Part shown: in pieces, positions 1 through 6,371 of the stretch
Layout of the letters: each line of letters begins with the position of its first letter
Position numbering within the stretch: position 1 is the first letter of the stretch
Assembly (NCBI GenBank): GCA_049509915.1
Contig: JBEKZL010000296.1
Coordinates: 1-8,996, forward strand
Direction: 5' to 3'
Origin: JBEKYD01 sp049509915
Lineage (GTDB): Bacteria > Acidobacteriota > Terriglobia > Bryobacterales > Bryobacteraceae
Length of the DNA stretch: 8,996 nucleotides
Translations under genes and position numbers: made by a program
The notes under the pieces: generated by a model
What the model saw: only the letters and a program-made list of their open reading frames with translations
What the model was told of the DNA's origin: nothing
The model's database searches: none

Positions 1-280
1 ATTCAATTCCGGCCAGTAGGGCGCAAGCTGGAAGACTTCCACGTGGCGGCGGTTGGACTTGAACCAGTCATAAGTTTCCTGCTTCTTGTGATACGATGCG
101 TTGTCTTGGATCAGGTAGATCCAGTGGCGGCGGCGGTAGAAGGCGGGCACGATCACTTGCTCCAGGAAGGCCAGATGGGTTTCCCACTGAAAATAATCCT
201 CCTGATGGAGGTAGATGAAACTGGCGTTGTCCAGACGGACGGCCCCGAAGATCTTTTGTGTATTGCGCTCCCCTCGCGTG
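1..280 (-). mobile_element. IS630-family transposase fragment, left copy
   Basis: The minus strand encodes the middle of an IS630/Tc1-mariner-type DDE transposase. It reads from Thr-Gln-Lys-Ile-Phe-Gly-Ala-Val through the second catalytic aspartate in YLIQDNASYH to YWPELN at base 1. The third acidic residue, normally in the following NPIE motif, would lie just outside. The frame is open throughout. The segment matches 8717-8996 in inverted orientation with mismatches at 123, 140, 153 and 177. All four change the amino acid (Trp/Arg, Phe/Tyr, Ile/Val, His/Tyr). Similarity stops abruptly at 280/281, and what follows upstream does not look like this transposase, so the copy is truncated there. 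The part with the first catalytic aspartate is absent. The family call is secure; whether a full element lies beyond the edge cannot be seen. Confidence 0.85.
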
Positions 281-476
281 CGATGGAAGAAGCCAGGAAA
301 GCGGGCGCCAGATACCACCTGGGACGAGCTCGCAAGGCGAGATGGGCAAACCCCGTCCCTCCAGGCCCGCCCGGCACTGACGTGGTCGAGCGGGCCATTT
401 CTTCGTTTGCCGAAAGATTGTGTTTGACTTGTCCAGGCGCAAGAGGGATTAATCGTGGTGAACGGATAGCAACCGA

Positions 477-767
477 ATGGCACGTACCGCCGCGCATAAC
501 GGATTTTCGACCCTGCTCCAGCCGGACACGGACCTGGGCCTCGCGATGTTGAGCGCAGAGGGAGAAGATGGGGAACACCAGCCCGTGGCTGTCGTTGGCT
601 CGATCAGCGAAGCGCGGGAAACGGCGGAGAGCGACTTCCGGGACCGGATGCGCCGCCTGCAACGGGACGAAGATGCCGGCATTTGCCCGACCACCTACAA
701 GCTCTGGGCTCGCGGGGTGGACGGTTACTACTGCCTCGCGTGCGAAATCACTGATCCCCTGAACTAG
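477..767 (+). CDS. hypothetical protein, 96 aa
   Basis: I do not recognise this protein. It is soluble and acidic to neutral, with no signal peptide or membrane segment. A charged, probably helical middle (about residues 44-66, rich in Glu, Arg and Asp) is followed by a C-terminal part with Cys-Pro, KLWARGVDGYY and Cys-Leu-Ala-Cys (Cys 88 and Cys 91). Third codon positions are strongly G/C, as expected of a real gene in this DNA, and the reading is more protein-like than the alternatives. The ATG at 477 is the first start after the in-frame stop at 459-461. No good Shine-Dalgarno is visible. It stands alone between the IS630 fragment and the ThuA operon and has no evident partner. It may be complete, or a 5'-shortened remnant. 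Confidence 0.6.
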   Translation: MARTAAHNGFSTLLQPDTDLGLAMLSAEGEDGEHQPVAVVGSISEARETAESDFRDRMRRLQRDEDAGICPTTYKLWARGVDGYYCLACEITDPLN

Positions 768-1165
768 CCCCGCGCCTCTCTGGCCCGCCCGTCCGCCGAC
801 CGGGGGTGCCCACTTCTCACCCAGCCGGATCCTACACGTCCAGGCCACCGGCACGGGCGAAACGTGGGCCCTCTGGGCGCAATTGGCGGGAAATGATTTA
901 AAACAAAGCATATACGTTCCCTTGGAGCACCGCACTCGCAGTTCATATTTGGTGCGGTTGTTATCTGCACGGGTGCCCATTCAGACATTAGTCGGGTCCG
1001 GTGCAGGGGGCTGCGCTGCCGCTGCGAGTGAGCGACACCAGGGAATCGCCGCCGCAAAATATACCGAGAGAAGCACTGCCACCAGGAATGGCCGATCCGT
1101 TCCGCTCCGTAGAAACATGAGACAATTCACTCTTGATCACACAGCATATCCCCTGGCGCCCCACG
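768..1165 (+). other. intergenic region upstream of the ThuA operon
   Basis: I see no convincing gene in these roughly 400 bases. It includes an AT-rich island at about 891-916, unusual in this GC-rich DNA, which could carry promoter elements. TTGGCG (883-888) and TATACG (911-916) lie 22 bases apart, too far for a normal sigma-70 promoter. The leader of the ThuA operon must lie here or just downstream. Confidence 0.4.
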
Positions 1166-1939
1166 ATGGCGCGGCAGAGGATCGCCATCGTCGCGGTTCT
1201 GATTCTGTCTCTCCTGTGTTCCGGCGCAGGTTTCTGCCAGGGGGCGCCGCCCAATTTCGTGGTGTTGGCCATCGCGGAAAAGGGCGGCCTGCATCAGCCC
1301 TTTGTAGACACCTCCAGGGTATGGCTAGAGCGCGAGGCGCTTGCCGGCGGCTTCGCCATCGACTACATCGAGGACACCAACCGTATCGACGATGCGTTCC
1401 TCGCCAAGTACCGCGTGTTCCTTCAGTTGAACTATCCTCCGTACGGGTGGGAGCCTACCGCCATGGACGCCTTCCGCAAATATATCGAGGCGGGCCGGGG
1501 CGGGTGGATCGGTTTTCATCACGCAACTCTGCTCGGCGAGTTCGACGGCTATGCGATGTGGCCATGGTTTTCCATGTTTATGGGCAGCATACGCTTCGCC
1601 ACCTACATTCCCACATTTGCCACCGGCACGGTGAAGGTTGAGGCCCCCGCGCACCCGGCGATGCAGGGCGTTGCGAGCAGCTTCACCATTGAGAACGAGG
1701 AGTGGTACACCTACGACAAATCGCCGCGGGCCGATGTGCGCGTTTTGGCGAGTGTCGACGAAAAGAGCTACGCACCACCGAGTTCCATCCGGATGGGCGA
1801 CCACCCGGTGATCTGGAGCAATGAACGGATGAGGGCCCGCAACGTGTACCTCCAGATGGGCCATCACGGGGAGCTATTTCAGAACCCCGCCTTCGCGAAG
1901 ATCGTGCACAACTCGATTTTCTGGGCGGCCGGCCAATGA
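1166..1939 (+). CDS. exported ThuA-domain protein (first of tandem pair)
   Basis: The 257-aa product has an N-terminal signal sequence (Arg-Gln-Arg, then a hydrophobic core at about residues 6-20), so it is probably exported. The rest matches the ThuA-like fold, a class-I glutamine-amidotransferase-like domain named for trehalose utilisation. Family hallmarks are the Gly-rich GGWIGFHHA turn at 112-120, WPWF at 132-135, NEEWY at 177-181, HPVIW at 213-217 and the C-terminal MGHHGELFQ at 231-239. Many members occur in heterotrophs with large sugar-degradation repertoires; the reaction is generally unknown. I chose the ATG at 1166 because it gives a standard signal peptide. A TTG at 1133 would add 11 residues. 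Neither has a strong Shine-Dalgarno. The stop overlaps the next gene's start in ATGA, so the two are probably translationally coupled. Confidence 0.85.
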   Translation: MARQRIAIVAVLILSLLCSGAGFCQGAPPNFVVLAIAEKGGLHQPFVDTSRVWLEREALAGGFAIDYIEDTNRIDDAFLAKYRVFLQLNYPPYGWEPTAMDAFRKYIEAGRGGWIGFHHATLLGEFDGYAMWPWFSMFMGSIRFATYIPTFATGTVKVEAPAHPAMQGVASSFTIENEEWYTYDKSPRADVRVLASVDEKSYAPPSSIRMGDHPVIWSNERMRARNVYLQMGHHGELFQNPAFAKIVHNSIFWAAGQ

Positions 1940-2691
1940 GGCGCGGCCTGCTAGTTGCTCTGGCGGCTGAGCTGCTGGTGTCACCGACCGCGCCGGGCCA
2001 ACGGGAGCCTATACGCGTGATGGCATTCTGGTCGGCAAACGTCGAGGGCGATCATGTTGAGTTTGCCCGCGAGGCGCTGCAGTTTTACCGGCGCGCGGCA
2101 GCGGCGCACCGTTTCCAGTTTGAGCCCACCAGCAACTGGGATGACCTGAACGCCAAACGCCTTGAGGGCGTGGGCGTGGTGCTGTGGCTCAACGATTTTC
2201 CTCACACCACGAGCCAGCGCGAGGCATTCGCAAGTTTTATGGAGGACGGCGGGGGCTGGATCGGCTTTCACGTTTCCGCGTACAACGACAGCGGTACGCG
2301 TTGGCCGTGGTTCGTTCGCTTTCTGGGCGGCTCGGTATTCTATGGCAATAACTGGCCGCCGCTGCCGGCATGGCTACGGGTGGAGGATTCGTTGCACCCC
2401 GTGACCAGGCACCTGCCCAAGCGCTTCCTGTCTCCCGATAACGAATGGTATAGCTGGCGCCCGAGTCCGCGAGCCAACCAGGATGTGAAAGTCTTGTTGA
2501 CCCTGGAGCCCGCGAATTTCCCATTGGGCCTGAAGGACACGATCGCAGGTGGTGACGTGCCCGTCGTGTGGACCAATACGAAATATCGGATGATCTACTT
2601 CAACATGGGGCACGGGGACAAGATCCTGACCGACCCTCGTCAAAACCGGATGTTTGAGGACGCGCTGGGGTGGCTTGCGCGACGGCCCTGA
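1936..2691 (+). CDS. exported ThuA-domain protein (second of tandem pair)
   Basis: A second ThuA-domain protein of 251 aa begins with a short signal-like sequence (Arg-Arg, hydrophobic to about residue 16, likely processed near Ala19-Gln22). It shares the landmarks of its neighbour: GGWIGFH at 106-112, WPWF at 123-126, DNEWYSW at 168-174, VPVVW at 208-212 and FNMGHGDKI at 222-230. Between landmarks the two differ greatly, so they are old paralogues or members of distinct subfamilies. The second His of MGHHG is absent here (MGHGD). Its ATG lies inside the stop of the upstream gene (4-base overlap), so it depends on the same mRNA. A GC hairpin follows shortly after the stop. The substrate is unknown; polysaccharide or glycoside metabolism is an inference from family context. 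Confidence 0.85.
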   Translation: MRRGLLVALAAELLVSPTAPGQREPIRVMAFWSANVEGDHVEFAREALQFYRRAAAAHRFQFEPTSNWDDLNAKRLEGVGVVLWLNDFPHTTSQREAFASFMEDGGGWIGFHVSAYNDSGTRWPWFVRFLGGSVFYGNNWPPLPAWLRVEDSLHPVTRHLPKRFLSPDNEWYSWRPSPRANQDVKVLLTLEPANFPLGLKDTIAGGDVPVVWTNTKYRMIYFNMGHGDKILTDPRQNRMFEDALGWLARRP

Positions 2692-2699
2692 ATGAAACT

Positions 2700-2719
2700 G
2701 CAGGGTCTTCCATCCCTGC
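2700..2719 (+). terminator. possible hairpin after the ThuA operon
   Basis: The perfect 6-bp arms GCAGGG (2700-2705) and CCCTGC (2714-2719) enclose an 8-base loop, starting 9 bases after the stop of the second ThuA gene. There is no T-run after it, so it is at best a weak or non-canonical terminator. Confidence 0.3.
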
Positions 2720-3033
2720 CGCGCTATCCGGTGTACCGGCCACTCTGCTGCGTAATGCCCCGTTCTTGCAGTCGCAGAGCGAGCTAAGATTCGCCAACCC
2801 GCGTGCCGGCGACTCTGCACGCCGGGGGTTACGCGCGAATTTTCACGAGGCCGTTTTGGGCGGTCGATCCTCCGGGAATCGAGGCTATGACGCGCCACCC
2901 AAACGGGTCGCGCGTTTCGCGTCAACTTGGTCGCGGCTTGCTCCCGACTTCCGGACGGCGCCTCATTCGCTGGTTGGGAACTGCGACAATGTCAGTTCTC
3001 CATCCTGCTGAAACCGGAGAGGTGCAACACCCG
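2720..3033 (+). other. intergenic region before the acetyltransferase
   Basis: No convincing gene is visible. The acetyltransferase frame stays open upstream to about 2803, but those codons give a low-complexity, Arg/Pro-rich translation with no family resemblance, and the good ribosome-binding site is at 3016-3022. A second short palindrome, CCGGCG (2806-2811) with CGCCGG (2820-2825), sits in the middle. Confidence 0.4.
3016..3022 (+). promoter_or_regulatory. ribosome-binding site of the acetyltransferase
   Basis: GGAGAGG lies 11 bases before the ATG at 3034. It is among the clearest Shine-Dalgarno sequences in the window and fixes the start against the longer open frame upstream. Confidence 0.7.
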
Positions 3034-3579
3034 ATGACCACGATCTCCAACGATCTCGCCGCGAAGCTCGTTCTAACGCCCATGGCTCCGGAACGCGATG
3101 CGGAGTTCGGAGAGATGCTCGACGAGTTCCGGGCCGCGGGCGAGACGCATGTCTACGAGGGCGACTTCGCCGTTGCGTGGAGGGGCTATGGACCCTTCTA
3201 CGACCTGATCTCGAAAATGAAAGCGGGTGGCTATCCAAAACCGGAAATCGTGCCCATGGACTCCTACTTCATCGAGATTGAGGGCAGGATCTTCGGCGAG
3301 ATCTTCATTCGGCACCGGCTCTCGGCGGCGCTGGAGCATTACGGCGGGCACATCGGCTACAAGGTGCGGCCTTCATGCCGTAATCGTGGAGTCGCAACGG
3401 CGGCCCTCCGGCTCGCGCTTCAAAAGCTCGCCGCCATCGGTGTCCCGCGGGCGCTGGTTACATGCAGCGCCGCCAATCTCGCATCGGCCAGGGTGATCAA
3501 GAAGCGCGGCGCAATGCGCATCGAGGACTCGCATCAACAGGGCCGGGTGACACGGCGATATTGGCTCGCGACGACGTAA
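3034..3579 (+). CDS. GNAT-family N-acetyltransferase
   Basis: The 181-aa product has the GNAT fold, which transfers an acetyl group from acetyl-CoA to an amine. The acetyl-CoA pyrophosphate-binding motif A is at about 107-125: IGYKVRP leads into RNRGVATAAL, fitting the Arg/Gln-x-x-Gly-x-Gly/Ala signature. Motif B follows at about 143-160, where Cys-Ser-Ala-Ala-Asn, Ser-Ala-Arg-Val-Ile and Lys-Lys-Arg-Gly-Ala resemble the usual Asn...Ser...Gly-Phe helix. There is no signal peptide, so it is cytoplasmic. The start is well supported: ATG at 3034 is preceded by GGAGAGG at 3016-3022, a consensus ribosome-binding site. The substrate (small molecule, aminoglycoside-like compound or protein N-terminus) cannot be read from the sequence. 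It is transcribed alone and faces the decayed integrase cassette. Confidence 0.85.
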   Translation: MTTISNDLAAKLVLTPMAPERDAEFGEMLDEFRAAGETHVYEGDFAVAWRGYGPFYDLISKMKAGGYPKPEIVPMDSYFIEIEGRIFGEIFIRHRLSAALEHYGGHIGYKVRPSCRNRGVATAALRLALQKLAAIGVPRALVTCSAANLASARVIKKRGAMRIEDSHQQGRVTRRYWLATT

Positions 3580-3679
3580 TCATGATGAGGGATTCTGGGT
3601 AAGTGGGCGGCCATCAGCCTTCGGGGTGTGGCTACCGAAAATAATGAATAACGCTGCTCTGTCCGAGTAGCGCGTCTAT

Positions 3680-3698
3680 ACGGGCAATCTCTGCCCGT
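3680..3698 (-). terminator. hairpin at the end of the integrase frame
   Basis: The arms ACGGGCA and TGCCCGT (7 bp, perfect) enclose a 5-base loop. On the minus strand the hairpin begins at the TAA that closes the extended integrase reading frame (3698-3700). There is no T-run, so it may be a non-canonical terminator or an element boundary. Its position supports 3698, not the TAG at 3941, as the ancestral gene end. Confidence 0.4.
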
Positions 3699-3943
3699 TA
3701 GGCGGAAAGGCTGAGTTTGCGAATTTGGGAGAGGATTTTGGTGAGGCGATTCGAGAGTCGATCGAGGCAGCATCGCGGGGGGCCATCAGGCAGGGACCGA
3801 CGGAACATCTCGATGGCATGTTGAGCGAAGAGCAAAGAGTCGACGACGCCGCCCAAGCCGGCACGGGGCGAAATTGTTGGCGCCTTTGGTTGTGGAATTA
3901 GATGTCGAGGTTTCTCGCGGGCCAGATGGTATTCGCGCTGCTA
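3698..3943 (-). pseudogene. C-terminal extension of the second integrase, beyond an in-frame TAG
   Basis: After the TAG at 3941-3943 the same frame stays open for 80 codons to TAA at 3698-3700. The translation continues naturally from the integrase: QREYHLAREKPRHL, then IPQPKAP, GLGGVVDSLLFAQHAIEMF and RLSNRLTKILSQIRKL. This is a helical, Leu/Arg-rich tail of the kind that follows the catalytic Tyr in long tyrosine recombinases of this type. The stop falls directly after YVDVTSKD, where the family normally carries on without a break, so it looks like a point nonsense change. The opposite-strand frame over the same bases lacks a start codon and is a shadow. Confidence 0.6.
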
Positions 3944-5020
3944 ATCTTTCGACGTGACATCGACATACCGCATGGTCATCTTTGGATCGGCATGGCCGAG
4001 TAATTTCATTACTGCAGGTAAGGTTACGCCGGAGCGGATCATCTCGCTCGCGTACGTGTGTCTAAGCTGGTGTGGGACGATGCGGGTCGTGGCGGCAACA
4101 GTCACTTCGTGGAGGCAGTACCGCAGTTGACGGATCAAGGCTTGCTTGCCGTGGGGACGTGACAGCAGCCGGCCATCGGGAGGCAATGGATAGAAGGAAC
4201 GGAAAAAGCGCATGCGGTGCACAAGCTGACATACAAATGCGTCTACCGGCACCATTCTTTCCGTCTTGAGCTTGCCCAGCGGGACGTGAATCGCCCAGTG
4301 ATCGGGGCCGATATTGCAAAAGCAGTCATAGGGGAGATCGACACATTCACCAAGGCGCATACCGGTATGGCGCAGCAGCAAGAAGGTGTTGGCTGGCAGA
4401 TCGTTGCGGCGGAGCAACTCCTGCTGGATGAGTTGATCCTGTTGTGCCGTCAGGGCTCGCGGCAAACGTTGAGGAGTGCGCGGAAAGTCTTCGCGCCGGA
4501 TCAGACGCGCCAACTCGGGAAGTTGAGCGATCCAGGCAAGTTCTTCAAAGATACGCCGGAGGTGCGTGAGGCGATTGATGTAAACGGCCGGCGCCAAGGG
4601 TGGGGTCTGTGAGCGCAGATGGGTGAACCACCCGAGGACGTGTGGATCGCGGCGCAACTGATCCAACGAACAAACGGCAGGGTGATTGTCGCCGAGATAG
4701 ATCAGGAAATTGCGCACAGTACCGCGATATGGACGGGCTGAATCCCACTGGAGTCCGGCGGTCAGGGACCCGAAACGGTGGGGGTTTGCGATTTTGACTC
4801 CGCTAGTCTGGCGATGATGGCGAAAAAGCGAGCGTAGACCTGCGGGAGTCATCCGGGCGCCGCGAGCCGGGCCCTTGAGAGAAACGAATAAAGCGGTAGA
4901 CGAGTTGGCGGGCCGTTCCAGCCGCAGATAATGATCGAGCAACTGAGCTGCTTCCGGAGCCAAGGGAAGAAAGCGGGTCTCATCACCCTTGCCGCGCACG
5001 CAAATCTGCGCTTCCGGCAA
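3941..5020 (-). CDS. tyrosine recombinase 2, fused to the catalytic remnant of recombinase 1
   Basis: This 359-codon open stretch joins two phage-integrase-family proteins. Residues 1-83 are the central catalytic part of a first integrase (GKGDETRFLPL with the beta-hairpin lysine, ending at Asn-Pro-His-Arg-Phe, the start of its HxxR box). From residue 84 a second integrase begins. Its core-binding SAM-like domain covers about 95-170 and its full catalytic domain has Arg222 (HTGMRLGE), Lys252, His317 and Arg320 (HQLRHTY), His343 (LLGH) and nucleophile Tyr352 (MRYVDV). It lacks only the tail beyond the TAG at 3941. Such enzymes cut and rejoin DNA through a phosphotyrosine link. The TTG at 5020 is only the first possible start after the upstream nonsense codon. 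No ribosome-binding site is evident and expression is doubtful. Confidence 0.7.
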   Translation of the reverse strand: MPEAQICVRGKGDETRFLPLAPEAAQLLDHYLRLERPANSSTALFVSLKGPARGARMTPAGLRSLFRHHRQTSGVKIANPHRFGSLTAGLQWDSARPYRGTVRNFLIYLGDNHPAVCSLDQLRRDPHVLGWFTHLRSQTPPLAPAVYINRLTHLRRIFEELAWIAQLPELARLIRREDFPRTPQRLPRALTAQQDQLIQQELLRRNDLPANTFLLLRHTGMRLGECVDLPYDCFCNIGPDHWAIHVPLGKLKTERMVPVDAFVCQLVHRMRFFRSFYPLPPDGRLLSRPHGKQALIRQLRYCLHEVTVAATTRIVPHQLRHTYASEMIRSGVTLPAVMKLLGHADPKMTMRYVDVTSKD

Positions 5021-5068
5021 CAGCAGATCGTCGTGATTCAGGTTCAGAATCTCTTGGGAGCGGAGACC

Positions 5069-5617
5069 TTACAGCAACATCAAACCGACTATAGCCAGAT
5101 CGCGTGAGGTACGAAAACTCGTCCAAAACCGTGCCACCTCGTCCACCGACAGCGGCGTTATGGTTCGTTTTGGGGTCCTCACCCGCAACCGGCTTAGGGC
5201 AAGTCGTGGTCTGCCAATGCCCATTGGTGCACGTTGCCAATAGGTCCTTTGAAATCCCGGAGCAACCTGATGAGGAGCATCTGGGAACAAATGGCGCAGG
5301 GCTTTGTCGACAATGGCAATACGTGTATTAATGGGTGAGCCCGACAACGGGGGCTGTTGGCCAGACAGAAATCGCACATAGTCGAGCAGTGTCGATTCGG
5401 TAAGTGCATCTTCGGTGAGCGCATCGGTATGATGAACGCTCTCCCACCAACGGAGAAAGTACAACAACTCGTTCGCATAATTTTGCACGGTATGATCAGC
5501 GAGGCGGCGAACGGCCTCGTAATCGAGGTACCGATTGATCCAGTCAATCTCACGTCCTGTCGCCTGCACGACCACGCCACCGGCCGCGACTGAGTGGCCG
5601 CGCCGGGTGCCAATCAT
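5069..5617 (-). pseudogene. tyrosine recombinase 1, N-terminal part cut by nonsense codon
   Basis: The 182 codons carry the N-terminal core-binding domain of a tyrosine recombinase: DWINRYLDYEAVRRLADHTV at about 25-44, YANELLYFLRWW at 47-58, then LLDYVRFLSG and INTRIAIVDKALRHLF. The start of the catalytic domain follows (LSVDEVARFW, TSRDLAIVGLMLL). The frame stops at TAA (5069-5071) and resumes in the same phase with GLRSQEILNL, which carries the first catalytic Arg. Removing that one codon joins the halves seamlessly. The downstream half then runs into the second integrase at 4772/4771 before its HxxR box and Tyr, so this enzyme would be inactive even with readthrough. It starts 60 bases after the DUF6431-like gene on the same strand and was probably co-transcribed with it. 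The start at 5617 is uncertain. Confidence 0.75.
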
Positions 5618-5677
5618 GCGCCTGCAGATAGCCCATCAGAGGAATCTGCCGTTTCAACTCGTCGAGAGCTTGGCGGT

Positions 5678-6130
5678 TCAAGGACTTCTTGCGTCGATCG
5701 GCAGAATACGGCAGAGCGCGCTCAGATCCCAGGCAAGGATGGTGGGCGCGCGCAAAAAAATACGCTCTGATGGCTCCCGTCTTCACCCAGCAACACACGC
5801 TGAACAAGCGACGCTGCGCCCAGCGGCTCAGCGTGGATGGATCGGGCGAACGCGACGGATCTTGGCAGTGCGGCGCCGCCTGCTCCACGGAATCTCCAGC
5901 GACGATGCGCTCACAGGCTTGCTGGCGGCAGCGCAAGCTGAACGGCGCCGAAGGCGCCACCAACTGGGCAAGATGGTGAAGGTCTTCCCGCAAAGATGAC
6001 AGATTCCACGGCGCACCCAAATGCGCTCGCGCCGATCGTCGTGGGCCGGGCGGGACCGTCGTCCATGGCCGATGATCGTACAGTCGCGGCAAAGCGGACA
6101 TCGCCTCGGGAGGAGGCCCAAGGGGATCAC
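5678..6130 (-). pseudogene. DUF6431-like zinc-ribbon/HTH protein, frameshifted twice
   Basis: From a GTG at 6128-6130 the minus strand reads MIPLGLLPRRCPLC, GHGRR, WVRRGICHLCGKTFTILPSW. This is a four-Cys zinc ribbon (CPLC and CHLC) close to the family I know as DUF6431. Coding then shifts frame near 5950-5962 to SLRCRQQACERIVAGDSVEQ and PDPSTLSRWAQRR, an HTH-like region. It shifts again at the seven-A run 5754-5760 to RAPTILAWDLSALCRILP, ending in TGA at 5678-5680. Dropping one base of the A7 run restores the last join. The first break coincides with a perfect GGCGCC-gaa-GGCGCC hairpin at 5944-5958. The intact protein would be about 150 aa. It lies just upstream of the two integrases on the same strand and probably served the same mobile element, perhaps by DNA binding. 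The family name is from memory. Confidence 0.6.
5944..5958. repeat. GGCGCC hairpin at a frameshift
   Basis: Two GGCGCC arms, each self-complementary, are separated by GAA. The structure sits where the zinc-ribbon gene loses its frame, a plausible hot spot for replication slippage. Confidence 0.5.
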
Positions 6131-6187
6131 CCCCGGTCGATGTTGTCTTCGGGCTCTGGTAGTGCGATAAAGAGAATCACGGCTGGC

Positions 6188-6249
6188 GTGAAGGCCCGCC
6201 GCTGACCGTTCTCTGCCAAAGTTTTCGAATCCGCTGGCCGGGCCTTCAC
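6188..6249. repeat. 11-bp inverted repeat upstream of the recombinase cassette
   Basis: GTGAAGGCCCG (6188-6198) and its exact reverse complement CGGGCCTTCAC (6239-6249) flank a 40-base spacer. The pair lies 58-119 bases upstream of the start of the DUF6431-like gene, in the gap before the end of the enolase-superfamily gene. It could be a recombinase core site, an element terminus, or an operator or leader hairpin. I found no matching copy at the other side of the cassette. Confidence 0.5.
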
Positions 6250-6329
6250 CCTCCGGCTAAATCAGTTTCAAACGAAAACAAGAATACTGCTTTGTGTTGT
6301 TGGCCGCTACTCCTACTCAGAACATTGGC

Positions 6330-6342
6330 CGCTTTAAAAGCG
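6330..6342. repeat. CGCTTT-A-AAAGCG palindrome
   Basis: The 6-bp arms are perfect around a single central base. The palindrome lies 30 bases beyond the stop of the enolase-superfamily gene. It overlaps the second of two TTGGCCGCT direct repeats (6300-6308 and 6325-6333). The loop is too short for a terminator; it may be a protein-binding site or chance. Confidence 0.3.
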
Positions 6343-6371
6343 TATTCCGGGCACAATCGACTTCACACCGC

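Noticed and set aside
43..552. A 169-codon plus-strand open frame
   Set aside because: It is antisense to the IS630 transposase fragment in 1-280, and the same peptide appears as a shadow in the right copy.
883..916. TTGGCG and TATACG as a promoter for the ThuA operon
   Set aside because: The 22-base spacing is outside the normal range; only the AT-rich character is worth noting.
153..980. A 275-codon minus-strand open frame
   Set aside because: It crosses IS630 DNA in the wrong frame and lies opposite the better-supported gene at 477-767; GC-rich DNA produces such frames by chance.
2803..3033. N-terminal extension of the acetyltransferase
   Set aside because: The translation is not protein-like, and a consensus ribosome-binding site directs initiation at 3034.
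3671..3901. A plus-strand open stretch reading KAEFANLGEDFGEAIRES
   Set aside because: It lacks a start codon, and the minus strand encodes the in-phase integrase tail over the same bases.
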